Part shown: positions 22,165-33,486 of the stretch, piece by piece | How the letters are laid out: every line of letters starts with the position of its first letter | Position numbering within the stretch: position 1 is the first letter of the stretch | DNA from: Dipteris shenzhenensis | Taxonomy: Eukaryota > Polypodiophyta > Polypodiopsida > Gleicheniales | Length of the DNA stretch: 64,000 nucleotides | Direction: 5' to 3' (one strand) | Assembly (NCBI GenBank): GCA_047967505.1 | Contig: CM106540.1 | The notes under the pieces: model-generated | Database searches by the model: none | Told to the model about the DNA's origin: nothing | The model's input: the letters and a program-made list of their open reading frames with translations, nothing else | Made by a program: the position numbers and the translations under genes

Positions 22165-22345
22165 TAGCATTGAATGCAAAACATTAGGATATGTTGTGGA
22201 TATTAATCCTTGATAATTATGATAGATTTGGAAAATACAAATTCTTTAGGCCCCTTTTATATCCTCTTCTTAAAAGTTCTTCCCATCACTTTCTGATCTT
22301 TTCTTCCTAACTTTTGAAAGCTTCCATGCTAAAACATTTTTGAAT
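22165..22345. repeat. Dispersed repeat, copy 1
   Basis: The text AAACATTAGGAT(A/T)TGTTGTGGATAT, then CCCATCACTTTC, AAGCTT(C/T)CATG and AAAACATTT, is shared with 23,402-23,565, in the same orientation and about 1.2 kb apart. The identity is moderate. Neither copy contains a gene. They could be degraded LTRs or ends of one element. Confidence 0.5.
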
Positions 22346-23113
22346 TTACCAAATTTTCATCATCTATAAGTTCCAAAGATTTGATCTATTGAACTTTAGC
22401 ATAAGAACATTACAAAGGGCTTATCTCGAGGGGTTCACCTCACAAAATGTCAGTGTACCACGTGCATTCAAAAAGAGGGATTTTTCTAATTCAAATTTAA
22501 GAAAAAATTTAAATAGGATTACAATAACATAAGGGGTTTTTTAATTCAAATTTAGGGGAAAATAATCTAGGTCATAAGTAATGCGGGGTGATTCTATTGC
22601 GAGAAATGTTTTAGGTAAGGCTTTGTAGAATACCCCTTGAAAACATGTGATACCTAGGGTCTCTTAGTTATGCACCTCTTGAGGGACCTATAAAAAATGG
22701 TTTAGAATTGACAAAATGCAAGTAAAGAACCTTTTTCACATGTTAGAATATAATACGCCTTTGTAAATTTAGCACCACTAAGAGTTATTGAGAAAAACAC
22801 GAACCTAAGTTAGGAAACTAAATACAAGTAATATCCTAAAGTAGTGAAAAGAATAAATACCATGCATCATAGGATAAAATATTAAAATACGTGGTGGCTG
22901 TAAAAAATGAGACTTTATATATAAATCAAAGATGGATAACCTTTGAATACTTAGGCTTCCATCCAAAGGACATTTTTTTCATTTGTTAAGGATGTCATAT
23001 AGGGCACAAGGGCAAATCCTAACCCTAACCTTATGGTGTTCATGTAGTATATTCGTGTGACAGGGTTAGAGCAAACAGGGTGGCCCTAACCCTAGGTCAA
23101 TATTGTGCCATCT

Positions 23114-23183
23114 GGTTGATAGGCTTATCAACAAGCCATGTGGTACCCATGGTTGATAGGCTTATCAACAAGCCATGTGGTAG
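23114..23183. repeat. Tandem repeat, 2 x 37 bp, with palindromic core
   Basis: GGTTGATAGGCTTATCAACA starts at 23,114 and 23,151, each followed by AGCCATGTGGTA. TTGATAGGCTTATCAA is nearly self-complementary (TTGATA...TATCAA), so each unit can form a small stem. Confidence 0.8.
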
Positions 23184-23401
23184 CTAGTGCACATTATCAT
23201 GTGAGTCACTAGTGGCACATTAGTAGCTGCATCATTTTGTTGCATCATCATGCCCATTCACACCTCTTTATTGCACATCATCACTACGACCTAAGCACAC
23301 AATGCCAGACATGCGCACTTTTCTAAGCAACATGTGAACATACACTACCACATCATCATATAGGGCCACATCATCATTTTGAAAGTTTGGCACAAAATGG
23401 C

Positions 23402-23565
23402 CAAACATTAGGATTTGTTGTGGATATCAAACCTTGATAAATGACAAATCACAAAAATTTTGAGCCCCCTTTTGTAGACTTTTAGATGGTAAATTTAATT
23501 ATTCCCATCACTTTCCTATTGCTCTTCCTAAAATTTGGAAGCTTTCATGTCAAAACATTTGGAAT
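23402..23565. repeat. Dispersed repeat, copy 2
   Basis: Partner of 22,165-22,345. It shares AAACATTAGGATTTGTTGTG and the later CCCATCACTTTCCTATT(G) segment. Between the two copies I see no coding sequence, only AT-rich DNA and the 37-bp tandem repeat at 23,114. Confidence 0.5.
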
Positions 23566-24389
23566 AGTATGGCCATCTACTTTGCACTTGTGGCACTAGA
23601 GCTCCTTGTATCCTCATCTATTTTAGAAGACTTTTTAGCTCCTCATTTTTTATCTTCGTGTATTTTTTGACAACCTCTTGACAATTAAATCATCATCTTC
23701 TTCTTCTTTGCTATCCACATCATGGAAGACAATCTTGTGCTCTCTAATGACACTGGTTCCTTGAGCTTTTACTTGGTTTGGTTGAGCTTTAACAACATGT
23801 CTTCCTTGTTGAAGTCATGTTGAAGCCTTTTCAAGAAGACCCTCATCAATTCTATCCATGTTGTGAATGACCATCTTAATACTAGTTAAACTTAGTGGCT
23901 TTATCTATGTACATGGTGTGAAAGTACATCAAGTACTCTTGCTCTGTAATACAATGTAATATTGCACTATTCATAGAAAAATTTACCAGTGGGAATGAGG
24001 ATTCTCACCCTCTTGTCCCATGTATCTTTGGAATTTGATCTTTATCTTTGGTCCTCTCATTGTTGCTAGATTCATTCGTAGATTTATTGGTGGGGTTTCA
24101 AACAATTGCATCCTTTGGAGTATTGAACTTGGAAAGTACCTAAGTTGGATTAAGAGAATGAGACAGGCTAAATGCCACCTCACAAAGTACACATTAAGAT
24201 AGACATCTTAGCACATCCATGGTCACATGAGGCATGCTAACCAAAAACTAACTGATAGGGGGAAAAACCTCCAACACTAAGTGGAGTGAAAGTGCTTCTA
24301 TCTAGGTCCTACTGGATCACCTGGCACTCTCATAACATATGCTTACAAACCCCTCTGGGGCGATATAGTGATCGAGTACAATGTATGAA

Positions 24390-24740
24390 TGGTGACATCA
24401 ATCTCCTTTTTGAATGGTGACATCAATCACCAAAAGGAAGCAAGTCGAAAATGTTGAGAAAGCTTTCAAACTTAAAGCCTTGGTATTTACATCTGCCACA
24501 TATTGTGTGTAGGCACATACTTCATGCTGATCTCTCCTGCAGAGAATCTCTCCTCGACATAGTGATAGTGTATCTCGATGTACTTTGTGTGAGCCATACA
24601 CACTCAATGGTAGTTGTGAATAATTGTCTGAGCCAAACTAGCATATAAGTGTCTGAACAATACACAATTAATGGTAGTGTTGAGTGCTACCATGTATTCA
24701 AGCTCACAACTAGAAGTGGCCACCACTAAAGGTTACTTCT
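24390..24740 (-). mobile_element. Copia RNase H C-terminal remnant
   Basis: The minus strand reads VATSSCELEYMVALNTTINC near 24,690-24,730, then AHTKYIEIHYHYVEERFSAG and EISMKYVPTHNMWQM near 24,480-24,600. This matches the end of copia pol (SS.EAEY.A, then H..IDYHFVRE...G.I...YV.T..Q.ADI.TK). One stop interrupts it. No other part of the element is seen. The stretch 24,760-26,200 holds no gene I can recognise. Confidence 0.65.
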
Positions 24741-26224
24741 TTCTTAACTAAGAAATGCATGAACTATCCAAGAAGAAGACAAAATCATAAGAGGACACAT
24801 GTGTGTCAAAGAAGCCATCCCAATTCAAGTCACAAAAAGCATGCAACTAATCGTGGTGACTAGATTGGTATGCCTAAGGCTTGCATGTTCGAGGAGCAAG
24901 TGCTTGCAAGCAAGGTTGGGAACGAGAGCTTCTTCCAACGTTGCATTTGTTCATGATAGTTGAGAAGTTGCCTTTGTTTCTCTTTGTTGGTTAGAATTTT
25001 TATCTGCTACGTTGTCAATAACACTAATAAATTAAGTTTTTGTAGATAGGCTACCCATTGAAGAACTTGCCGCATGGACTCGGTTTTCTTAAGTCAAGCA
25101 AAAAAGAGAAGTGAAAGATTCCATGGAGGGGTGGGTGGCAATGAGGAGCGCAGTTCAATAATTACATTGTCTCATTGTACCTGAAGGTTGATGGGACAAT
25201 AGCAGAACTTTTGGTAGGCGCTAGTTTGTTTTTGTTGTTGCAAGTGGAATGGATCGACATGCCATTGCCTTCAAGAGGACAATGGATTTATACGTTTGGC
25301 TTGAAGATATATTCTCTTGTATTTGAGATGTGAATCTACATTTTTCATGCATTTCTTTTTTGAGATGTTAAATTCCACTTTAATATGTAGTGCTCAAGTG
25401 GTTGTTTGAGCATATTAAACAATGCTAGCTTTCTTTAACATTTTTAGTGGGATTGGCATGCTCACCAATTCTGCTCACTACTACTCTCTATAATCTGCTT
25501 CCCCTTATAAAGATGTAACACATGGAAAGGTATAGACGATTGTGTTAAAATTGTAAAATTTTAAAATATAAAGGATATTTTAACGTTTGCTTTATGGGTT
25601 TTGAAAGAGTGATCCCCACGAGGGCAAAGTTCTTGCTTGCCATGAATCTACATGGGCAATATTATAATAACGCATTTGCATATTTTGCTAGTTGGGAGTC
25701 CTTCCAAGGCTTGAAAGCACTCCAAATGGCAACAAAAGAAGTTACATAGTTTCCCATGGGCTTGTAAGGATATGCACTAGGGTTTCCTTCTAAATAGCCA
25801 AGGATTCAACGATGGACTTGGGTTAGTGGACTTGGGTTAGAGGTGGACACGTTGAGTAATGAGTCATATCTTACTGCCTAAATATCATATATGGGAGGGA
25901 TCAAAGTTTGACATGGGGTCCACGGAATATAATGTTCATGCATACGCTACTTGAAATGCATAGGAAGTTTATAACACCTATTTTCAAAGCATGAATATGG
26001 ATGCTTGCCTTGAAATGAGGCACCATGGCCTAAATAACATCGACTTGAGTAACATGGTAAGAATTGACTTGCTCAAGTACTTCAAGTTTTTGGATTTTTG
26101 AATAAAAGCCGACCGTGTTATCTGTTAAAAAAGAAAAGAAGATGAATGATATGAATCATTCAATAGGCTTGCCCAAGAGGAGGAAGAAAGAGAGAGAAAG
26201 GAAGAGAGGGAGTCCGGACTCGGA

Positions 26225-26250
26225 GGGAGAGAGAGAGAGAGAGAGAGGAG
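26225..26250. repeat. (GA)n microsatellite
   Basis: A GAGAGA run inside a wider GA-rich stretch (26,180-26,275), about 530 bp upstream of the CAF1 start codon. GA/CT tracts are common near plant promoters; a role here is not shown. Confidence 0.7.
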
Positions 26251-26620
26251 GGGGCTAAAAATGTGGAGAGAGAGGAGATCTCTAGATTTCTACCAAGTAG
26301 CGCTGATCCCATGGAAAAATGAGCTTCTTGAAAAGCCGTCGTCGGCTTTAGTTAGGCTACCACATATGGAAGGCCAAAAAGTTCATCAAGTTTACATGGT
26401 CAAAAGGACGTCTAGACTAGCACCAAAAGAAGCTCCCGAACCGTGTGTTGAAATATGGGTGAGGCACAAACACCCTACATGTTTTGTGAAGATTTCTTAC
26501 GATGTGTAATGTGTGTAGAGATGAGCTGGTTTCTCACCTCAATAGAGTCGCCGACTCTCTACATACTTACTTAAACCCTTGAGAGAGCTTCAAATCTCTG
26601 CTCTCTTCGCCTCTGTGGCT

Positions 26621-26670
26621 TTTTCTTCTTCTTCTCCATCTCCATCTCCATCTCCATCTCCATCTCCGAA
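26621..26670. repeat. CT-rich tract with (TCCATC)n in CAF1 5' leader
   Basis: TTCTTCTTCTTC runs into repeated TCCATC hexamers, 110-160 bp before the CAF1 ATG. The tract is probably within the 5' untranslated region. I see no clear TATA box in the 250 bp upstream. Confidence 0.75.
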
Positions 26671-26780
26671 ACGGAGCCCTTTTCAGCTTCCCGCTCTCCC
26701 TCCCTTCCATCCCTCGCTTCCACCCCTTGCCCTCTCTTCCTTGACCTCCCTCACGGAACCCATCCCTTGCAGATCTGCCC

Positions 26781-27596
26781 ATGTCTGTCCCTGACGGTGT
26801 AACTCCCCGCATCCGGGAGGTTTGGGCCCATAACCTCCTCGAGGAATTCGAGCTCATCCGCCAGATCGTCGACGACTACCACTACGTTGCCCTTGATACC
26901 GAATTCCCCGGCCTTGTCGTTCGACCCGTCGGAGTCTTCAAGAGCCACGACGACTATCATTACCAGACATTGAAGGCAAACGTCGACATTCTCAAGCTAA
27001 TACAACTGGGTTTCACCTTTACAAACGAGGACGGTTCTTTGCCCCACTGTGGCAACAGCGAATATTGTGTTTGGCAGTTCAACTTCCGGGAATTCAATGT
27101 CAGAGACGATGCCCATGCTCCTGATTCAATTGAGCTCTTACGACGGTGTGGGATTGATTTTGAAAAGATTCGGGAAGAGGGTATTGATTCGCAAACGTTC
27201 GGAGAACTTCTTATGTCTTCAGGTGTAGTGCTGAATAAGGATGTGCATTTCATAAGCTTCCATGGTGCTTACGATTTTGCATTCCTGCTCAAACTATTAA
27301 CCTGCAAGAGCTTACCTTCCAGTGACGCAGAATTTTTTGAGCTGCTTAATCTTTTTTTTGGGCCTTCCTATGATGTGAAATACATGATGCAATTCTGCAA
27401 TGACATGCACGGAGGGCTGGATAGGCTGGCACAGGTTTTGGACGTGAAGAGATTTGGGGTGTCCCATCAAGCAGGTTCTGATAGTTTGTTGACATCTTCC
27501 ACTTTTCAAAAGCTGAAGGATGATTTTCTCAACGGGGCCATTGAGAGATACGCAGGTGTATTGTATGGTTTGGGTGTTGATAATGCCCGTGTATAG
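26781..27596 (+). CDS. CAF1: CAF1 deadenylase (CCR4-NOT catalytic subunit), intronless
   Basis: One uninterrupted frame of 271 residues, the usual length of plant CAF1 proteins. It begins [20 protein letters not shown] and carries the three exonuclease motifs of the DEDD family: ALDTEFPG (D39, E41), [11 protein letters not shown] (D165) and [10 protein letters not shown] (D234, after H229). [13 protein letters not shown] and WQFNFREF are further CAF1 (CNOT7/8, Pop2) signatures. The enzyme shortens mRNA poly(A) tails 3'-5' as part of the cytoplasmic CCR4-NOT complex. Many plant CAF1 genes lack introns, which agrees with this one. The ATG at 26,781 is the first in frame and matches the family N terminus. 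The coding start is more GC-rich than its surroundings. All catalytic residues are present, so it looks functional. Regulation is not evident beyond a CT-rich leader. Confidence 0.95.
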   Translation: MSVPDGVTPRIREVWAHNLLEEFELIRQIVDDYHYVALDTEFPGLVVRPVGVFKSHDDYHYQTLKANVDILKLIQLGFTFTNEDGSLPHCGNSEYCVWQFNFREFNVRDDAHAPDSIELLRRCGIDFEKIREEGIDSQTFGELLMSSGVVLNKDVHFISFHGAYDFAFLLKLLTCKSLPSSDAEFFELLNLFFGPSYDVKYMMQFCNDMHGGLDRLAQVLDVKRFGVSHQAGSDSLLTSSTFQKLKDDFLNGAIERYAGVLYGLGVDNARV

Positions 27597-27599
27597 ATT

Positions 27600-29920
27600 A
27601 AGGGTCAAAAGGACAAAGTCCACATTTACACTGTTCTTTCTTGCAACATGACGGTTGTGCATTTTGCCAACTTTTGAATTGATTCCCATGTCGTCTGGTG
27701 CTGTGGTGAGTAATTGGGTTTATTTCAACCTTCTATGGTGATGTGCTTAAGTCCTTGTTCAAACCACTAAAATGCTGGAAAGTCTTACTTTGGCATGGTC
27801 TATATGCCTCACATTCATAAGTTGGCGCGGGCTTACCTTTGATAGTGTGCTGGACGTTTTTTCAACAGGTCCATTTGAAAAGTACTGATGCGTTTTTAAG
27901 ACGGCGAATTTCATTACCTTACCCTTTTTTTAAATTTACTTTTGGTGTCTGCATGAACTTTTATAATTAAGTTCATTAAATTGACATATTGATGAAATAA
28001 GGTCTACACCAAAATCTCAAAGCAGTTGCGTTTACCCCCACCGCTGATTTTTGAAACAAACTGAAAAGGCAGAAGATTGTCACAAAAACAAGATGGACTC
28101 TTCAGTGCTGTCTGCAAAATATAATCATTCAATGACCTCCAGGTTGAAATCTGGGAACTAATGAAACAAACAAGGTCTCAGGCGCTCCATCACTTGACAA
28201 AGTTTCCTCGAGTCCTAAATTAACTGTAGATTCTGCCAAAAAAATCATATAACAAGTACATATTTGGTTAGATACTCCATTATAACTTAATTGGATTGAA
28301 CGATTCGGATATCAGCTGACCTCCACGACTGACTTTTAAGCAACCTGGACGTGCGGAAGATTGTCACAGGACAGAAGGGGCAATGCCATCCTTCTTGTAT
28401 TCCAGACTTTAAAGAAGGTGGTAACAATGGACAAGAAGGTAGAGGCCCCAAGGTGTCCCATCTCTTTTCGGTATTTGTAATTGTCCTTAGAATGAAACCT
28501 CTGAAGGAAGGCCATACTGGAGAGTTGGAGAGTGTCACTAAATATCTCTGAGTGCTAGGCCCTGGCATTGTCACACCCAACCAGTTTGTCTATGCGGACT
28601 GAATCATCTGCCTGTTTCTGAGCTTGTGGCAAAAAAGAACATATAGACGCATCTACAATGATGCGTCCACAAACGCTGCCCATGTATTAAGCCTGCAATG
28701 GATTATCTACAACCCTTTCCATGAGGTCTTTTTGCATCCTTGTGCAAGCTACAACAAAAGGCTGTTACCAACGTTCAGGACATCTGGGCTGAGGACCTGA
28801 GTTTACGGATTGGGAGAGTTCCACACGTTAGCAGTGTGCTCCATGTGTTGAAATTGAAAGCACTTGTGCCAATTTTACTGAACACAAAGAAAAATAAGTG
28901 TAATTGAACTTATGGGAAAAAAAATCTAATTGAAATTGTATGCTCCTTTCAGATTCCGATTAAAATAAACGTCAGACAATTATAGGGTCCTCCCAGGAAC
29001 TGACACCTTGTTATTTAACTTTTGCCCTAGTGCTTCTGGGCATTTGATTTCTCGTAAACACGTGCATGTCTAGCGATGCCTCAAATATGCTCCGAATATC
29101 CAGTAGACCTATGTTAAGTATACCAGTTATAGCATTTAAATTCGTTCAACAAGACGATGAAACAAGAGAAGAAAAGAAGGAAAGGTTAGGGAAGACGAAG
29201 AAATAAGATTCAGGTTACTTGACCAACCGACCGTCCTAGCCTCCCGCACATCCTCGGCAGTTCAATCTGTTGTCCTTCTATCGTAGTTGATCGTTATCCC
29301 AACAGAGCCTCTCAAATGACGTGTTCTCCCCATTCAAGAGGAAGGGTTAGCCGCTAGTTTAGGTGAGTTTAAAGGTCTTCGATGATGACCCTACTCTCCC
29401 CTCTTAGGGAGGGAAGCTTTATCCTGCATAGTTGATACACGGAATCTGAAAGCTCATCGACTTGATCAACCACTTACTATTTACCGCGACTGCAACTTAA
29501 GAAAGGCATCAGATACGCTTATGCTTATGCTACTTGTTTTGAGAGCCGGCTTTGCTGTGTAGGCACTTACACCCCGATAGTTCTACGTTCCCATCTTTCA
29601 TCAATGCTTTATTGTAGCTATTTTGATGCTATTTCTGTTTCCGGATCTTACCTTTAATTCATGGGTATCCGCTCAAAATTGTCCACCTCTGCAAATCATG
29701 TCCAAATTACCTCAGGGTTTATCTACTGGGAGCTTTCCATTTTGGGACGGTGGATATCGAGTAGAAGCCTCTAAAACCTTTGTAGTGTGGTTAAAGAGAT
29801 TGGAAGAACCACTAAATTTAAGGACGATCCACGGTAAGAAATTTGCTCTTCTATTGTATGGCAGCTATTGTTTGGGATCAATCACCTTTTTTTAATGAGT
29901 ACTCGGAGAGATTTACTAAG
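27600..29920. other. Non-coding stretch, nothing recognised
   Basis: After the CAF1 stop there are short AT-rich runs (probably its 3' region to about 27,980) and then unremarkable sequence. Small ORFs at 28,287-28,580 and 29,623-29,895 show no family motif and I treat them as chance. Confidence 0.5.
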
Positions 29921-29924
29921 GCCC

Positions 29925-30320
29925 GATTCACACACATCTGTGGACAAAATGAAAGAGTTATGCACATGTCCGTAGCGGTCTAAGCGATTGTCCGCTGTGG
30001 GATTCACACAGCGCGGCCAAGTTTTTGTTTAGTACTGGGATACCCACGAATCAGAGATGGCTTGTTGGTAGGGTCTATGGGCTAGTGCATTGAAGTCGTG
30101 GGTTCAAGTCTTGACAAGAACCAATCATCTCCCACTTTTGAAGGCGGACAAGCTCACGGGCGGCCTTGGGAGGTTGCCCGTCAAAAATTCATTTTTTTGC
30201 CCGCCACGTAGGAATGGCCGTTGCCCGTCGAAGGACATGTGTGAAAGGCCTGCAAAGGGGCTCTCGAATTTCATTAGTGCAGATCCCTTTTTTGCCCATG
30301 TCCATGGACGAGTGTGAATC
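29925..30320. mobile_element. Small inverted-repeat element (MITE-like), about 396 bp, with tRNA-like core
   Basis: The left end GATTCACAC-A-CATCTGTGGACA and the right end TGTCCATGGACGAGTGTGAATC are inverted copies of each other with a few mismatches. The 9-base GATTCACAC recurs internally at 30,001 (GATTCACACAGCGCGG). Inside, at about 30,055-30,122, lies TGGCTTGTTGGTAGGG...GTGGGTTCAAGTCTTGA, which resembles the A and B boxes of a tRNA gene promoter. There is no ORF. Inverted ends, small size and lack of coding sequence suggest a non-autonomous DNA element. Target duplication is not clear. Confidence 0.55.
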
Positions 30321-30689
30321 CTACCTAACATGTCTATTTTAGCTTGGATGAAGACCTTGTGGGTTGATCTTTTATTAGCCTTATCCTCAAACAATAAATT
30401 CCATCATGATCAAGTTTGCCTTTTAACTTTTATAGACAAAAGCTCACTGCATAGAATTGTTTGTATCTTGGTCTACACCCATCATTGGCTACTAATGATG
30501 AGGATTCTTTGCTATGCGTGATGTAGTTTATGGTTTTTACCTTCTGAATGACTATTGTCTTAGTGCTACCTGAAAGGCAACGCTAACACTCTAAAAAGGG
30601 TCCTCCCAACTTTTCAACAGGAATCCCATCCTACCAATCAAATTTGGACACTCATCCCTTCCATTAACTCTCTCTATTCTTGGGCTCTC

Positions 30690-30713
30690 TCTTTCTCTCT
30701 CTCTCTCTCTCAC

Positions 30714-30754
<41 letters not shown>

Positions 30755-30862
30755 CACACACACGCGCGCGCGCGCACGCATGCACGCACGCATGCATGCA
30801 TGAAGTAACAAAGCCACCCCTCCCCGTACCCCCCCCCTTCTCTCTCTCTCTCTCTCTCTCCA
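30690..30862. repeat. Compound microsatellite (CT)n(CA)n(CG)n...(CT)n
   Basis: A CT run (30,690-30,710) passes into a long CA run with scattered G (30,711-30,762). CGCGCGCGCG and GCATGCACGCACGCATGCAT follow, and a second CT run lies near 30,838-30,860. The alternating purine-pyrimidine part is about 90 bp. Confidence 0.9.
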
Positions 30863-30938
30863 TCACCTATCGATCTACTCCATAAAAGTTAAAAAGGCAG
30901 CGCTGTTGAGCACATCATGTGCTCCTTTGATTTATGAT

Positions 30939-31012
30939 CCATTTGAGTGTACTTCTTAAGGAACACATGCATCCATTTGGTTGCACCCTTCTTAAGAAGT
31001 ACACTCAAATGG
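30939..31012. repeat. Perfect 22-bp hairpin
   Basis: Arms at 30,939-30,960 and 30,991-31,012 are exact reverse complements (core TGAGTGTACTTCTTAAG / CTTAAGAAGTACACTCA), with a 30-base spacer. A second palindrome, GAGCACATCATGTGCTC, lies just left (30,908-30,924). The size fits a small foldback element or the remains of two inverted ends. No gene is nearby. From 31,012 to about 33,100 I see only AT-rich decayed DNA and short duplications. Confidence 0.75.
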
Positions 31013-31984
31013 TATTCAACCTATGTTCATTTCTCTAGGTCTAAGTAGGCATGGACGTTTTAAAGAGCTAATTTATTACAACTATGTTGATTCTAAGCAC
31101 CATTTTTAGTCTGAGGTGAGCAATCCATACAATGGGACTGTCAATTGACCTAGTACTTGGATAACAACTCACCCTACTAGAGAGGGTGCCCTTGCAACTA
31201 AATGCATAGCTTATATAGGTTGAATACCCTTGTAACTAAATACTTTGTTTTTATAGATTGATGTTACCTGTTATGCTTGCCTACAAATAACTAAGAGGCA
31301 ACATTTTCAAAAGGGGGAACTATGCTTGAAAAACCAACATGATGGGGTGGGTAGACTATGTTTCAACACTTAAGAATTCTACTAAATAAGAATCATATTC
31401 CTAATATTTTTCATTCTCTCTCTTTCAAACCCACAACGAGAAAAGCTCTATAGTTACTCAAATCTGAAGTAAGAGCTATATAGGGAAAAGGTCTCGTTAA
31501 AATGCTTCTAACATATGTTTCATAGAAAAATGTCATTCTAAGTTTTTGTATAATCTATTCAAAGATGGGGGGCTTATTTTGTCCAAGCATGGTTTATTAT
31601 TCACACAAGGTCATGTTTAACCAAAGACCCAAAATTGGATGTAGGTTTTAGCTCATGTAGAATTGGTGGTAATTGATTGTCATGTAACCTACCAATAGAT
31701 TTGCTGAGAGAAACAATATCACAATCGAAATCTTGTGAAACAAAAACCAAATCAAGAAGCTGACATAATGATGGAATGGTGGGAATTTTTTTAGTGTTTA
31801 AATATTTTCATAAATGTTAAGAGTAGCAAGGCCAATGTACATTTCATTGAATGGTCAACAAACATTTTCTTTGCTTAGATAACAAACCTAACACTTAAAA
31901 AATTGTAGCAATTACGTTGGTAACAATTTATGAATTAGAATTTTTGGTAAATTGATTGAACCTAAAGAGCCACAGCTTGAAAAT

Positions 31985-32060
31985 GTCAAGATAGAAGATC
32001 ATTTGACTTAAGAGGCTCAACTAGAAAATCTCAAGATAGAAGATCATCTGACTTATACCA
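31985..32060. repeat. Short tandem repeat, about 51 bp x 1.5
   Basis: TCAAGATAGAAGATCAT(T/C)TG occurs near 31,988 and 32,031 (TGACTTA in both), within a degraded reading frame. Nothing else identifies this stretch. Confidence 0.6.
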
Positions 32061-33169
32061 AAATTCTCAAATACAAAATCATAGGAATGGGCTCTACAAT
32101 GAAATATCCAATTTTTGGAGATGATCATAAGAATTATATCCTACATCATATGACAGTCATCAAAGGTGCAACTTTGCCAAATTGGATCATTGTGCATGTT
32201 GCACTTTTGATTCACCAAAAAGCAAGAAGGGCGGGTGAGAAGCTCGTGAGAAGGGGTCCACTTAGTAAATATTCAAAATGTCACGTCCATGGATAAATTG
32301 GAAGAAATAATTTTCTCCACATGGTAGAACCCTTGAAAAACCCTTAACATGTGCATCGGAGGCCCTTTTAAATAGCTCTAATCCCTTACTATATGATGGC
32401 AAAACTCCTACCCATTAAGTACATGGCATATGTCAAATCCCTAATAACCTTTTTTTTGGCAATCATGTGATATGTGCAATGGGTAAGTAAAATGCCCCTA
32501 TATGTAACAAAGATATAGGTTTAAAACAAGCTAATATATTTCGTGGTTTGCCCAAGGTTATGCTCATCAACCCCAAGGGGAGTTTCCTAACAAGAATAGT
32601 TCAAATGAACAATTTTGCAAAATAAGAGACGTCCATGGTGATATGCCCATTTCAAAAAAATATAAATAAGAAAATAAAAAATATCAATATAATTATAACT
32701 AAATAAATATGAATATGAATATGAATATAAATATAAATATAAATAAATCAAAATATCCAATTAGTGGAAGTCCATCCACATTGCAAAAGAGTGTAGATCA
32801 AGTTGCATGATGAAGATATAGAGGACATCGGCCTACTTAGACAAAAGGTGCATGAAGCTAGGAGCATCTAGTCACATAAGATTAAAACTTATCCATTTAA
32901 ATAAATCATGCCATTGGATAAAGCAAAAGATATATAACTTGGAGATGGATGTAAACTCAAGAAGAGTTGACTATAAAAGGGAGTGTAAAAAAATGAGTAT
33001 TTTCTAGTAATGCCATATGGATATACTATTTTAGAAGCGAAATAATTTTAAAGGTAAGTTTGGCACATGGCAATGGGATGACAATCTATTTTAGACATTA
33101 TGATGTAGGAGCATCTACACACATATGATTAAAAATCATCAATTTAAATCAATCATGTTGTTGGATAGA

Positions 33170-33337
33170 CCACAACATATATATTTTGGAGATGACAATA
33201 AACTTCTAGTAGATGAGACCACTAATAACATGGTACATCTAATTGATGGTCCATAGAAGAACATCTATTTCATGATATATGTACTAGGACTAGCAAATAA
33301 TTTATTATATATGCCAAAATTTATAGATCAAACACAA
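33170..33337 (+). mobile_element. Copia protease/gag-pre fragment
   Basis: The + strand reads FGDDNKLLVDETTNNMVHLI, then a stop and YFMIYVLGLANNLLYMPKFI. This resembles the copia segment after the protease active site (GD...V.G.G.I.....G....I..V.YVPGL..NLLS...L). It is cut at 33,338 by the hairpin element. Related repeated text (GGAGCATCTA...CATA, AAATCAT(C)C) occurs at 32,864 and 33,108, suggesting a local duplication of about 245 bp. Confidence 0.45.
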
Positions 33338-33417
33338 CCTTCTACTTTATTGCTAAAGATTCGCAACGAGTCATGCCGAATACTTCTAAAGCGAGTCTTT
33401 AGCAATAAAGTAGAAGG
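33338..33417. repeat. 80-bp foldback with 22-27 bp stem
   Basis: Arms at 33,338-33,359 and 33,396-33,417 are perfect 22-bp inverted copies (CTACTTTATTGCTAAAG / CTTTAGCAATAAAGTAG). The stem extends inward to about 27 bp with one mismatch (GATTCGC / GCGAGTC). The loop is about 26 bases. It interrupts a copia fragment. It may be a foldback insertion or a transcribed hairpin. Confidence 0.75.
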
Positions 33418-33452
33418 CTACTGTAATCGCCTCTTTGAGCTAACTTTTTTCC

Positions 33453-33456
<4 letters not shown>

Positions 33457-33483
<27 letters not shown>
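33457..33483. repeat. (TA)n microsatellite
   Basis: An uninterrupted TATATA run of about 26 bases. The stretch 33,540-34,440 to its right holds no recognised gene. Confidence 0.9.

Positions 33484-33486
<3 letters not shown>

Noticed and set aside
23015-23090. CCTAACCCTAACC, telomere-like
   Set aside because: Only two or three units, mixed with other text. Too short for an interstitial telomere tract.
26567-26857. ORFs across the CAF1 leader, both strands
   Set aside because: They read through the TCCATC repeat. The + strand one ends before or in a different frame from the conserved CAF1 start.
30051-30122. Possible functional tRNA gene
   Set aside because: The A-box and B-box look right, but I could not pair an acceptor stem. 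It lies inside an inverted-repeat element, so a tRNA-derived repeat is the better reading.
32087-32296. 69-residue + strand ORF
   Set aside because: No motif. It lies in decayed AT-rich DNA next to a short duplication.
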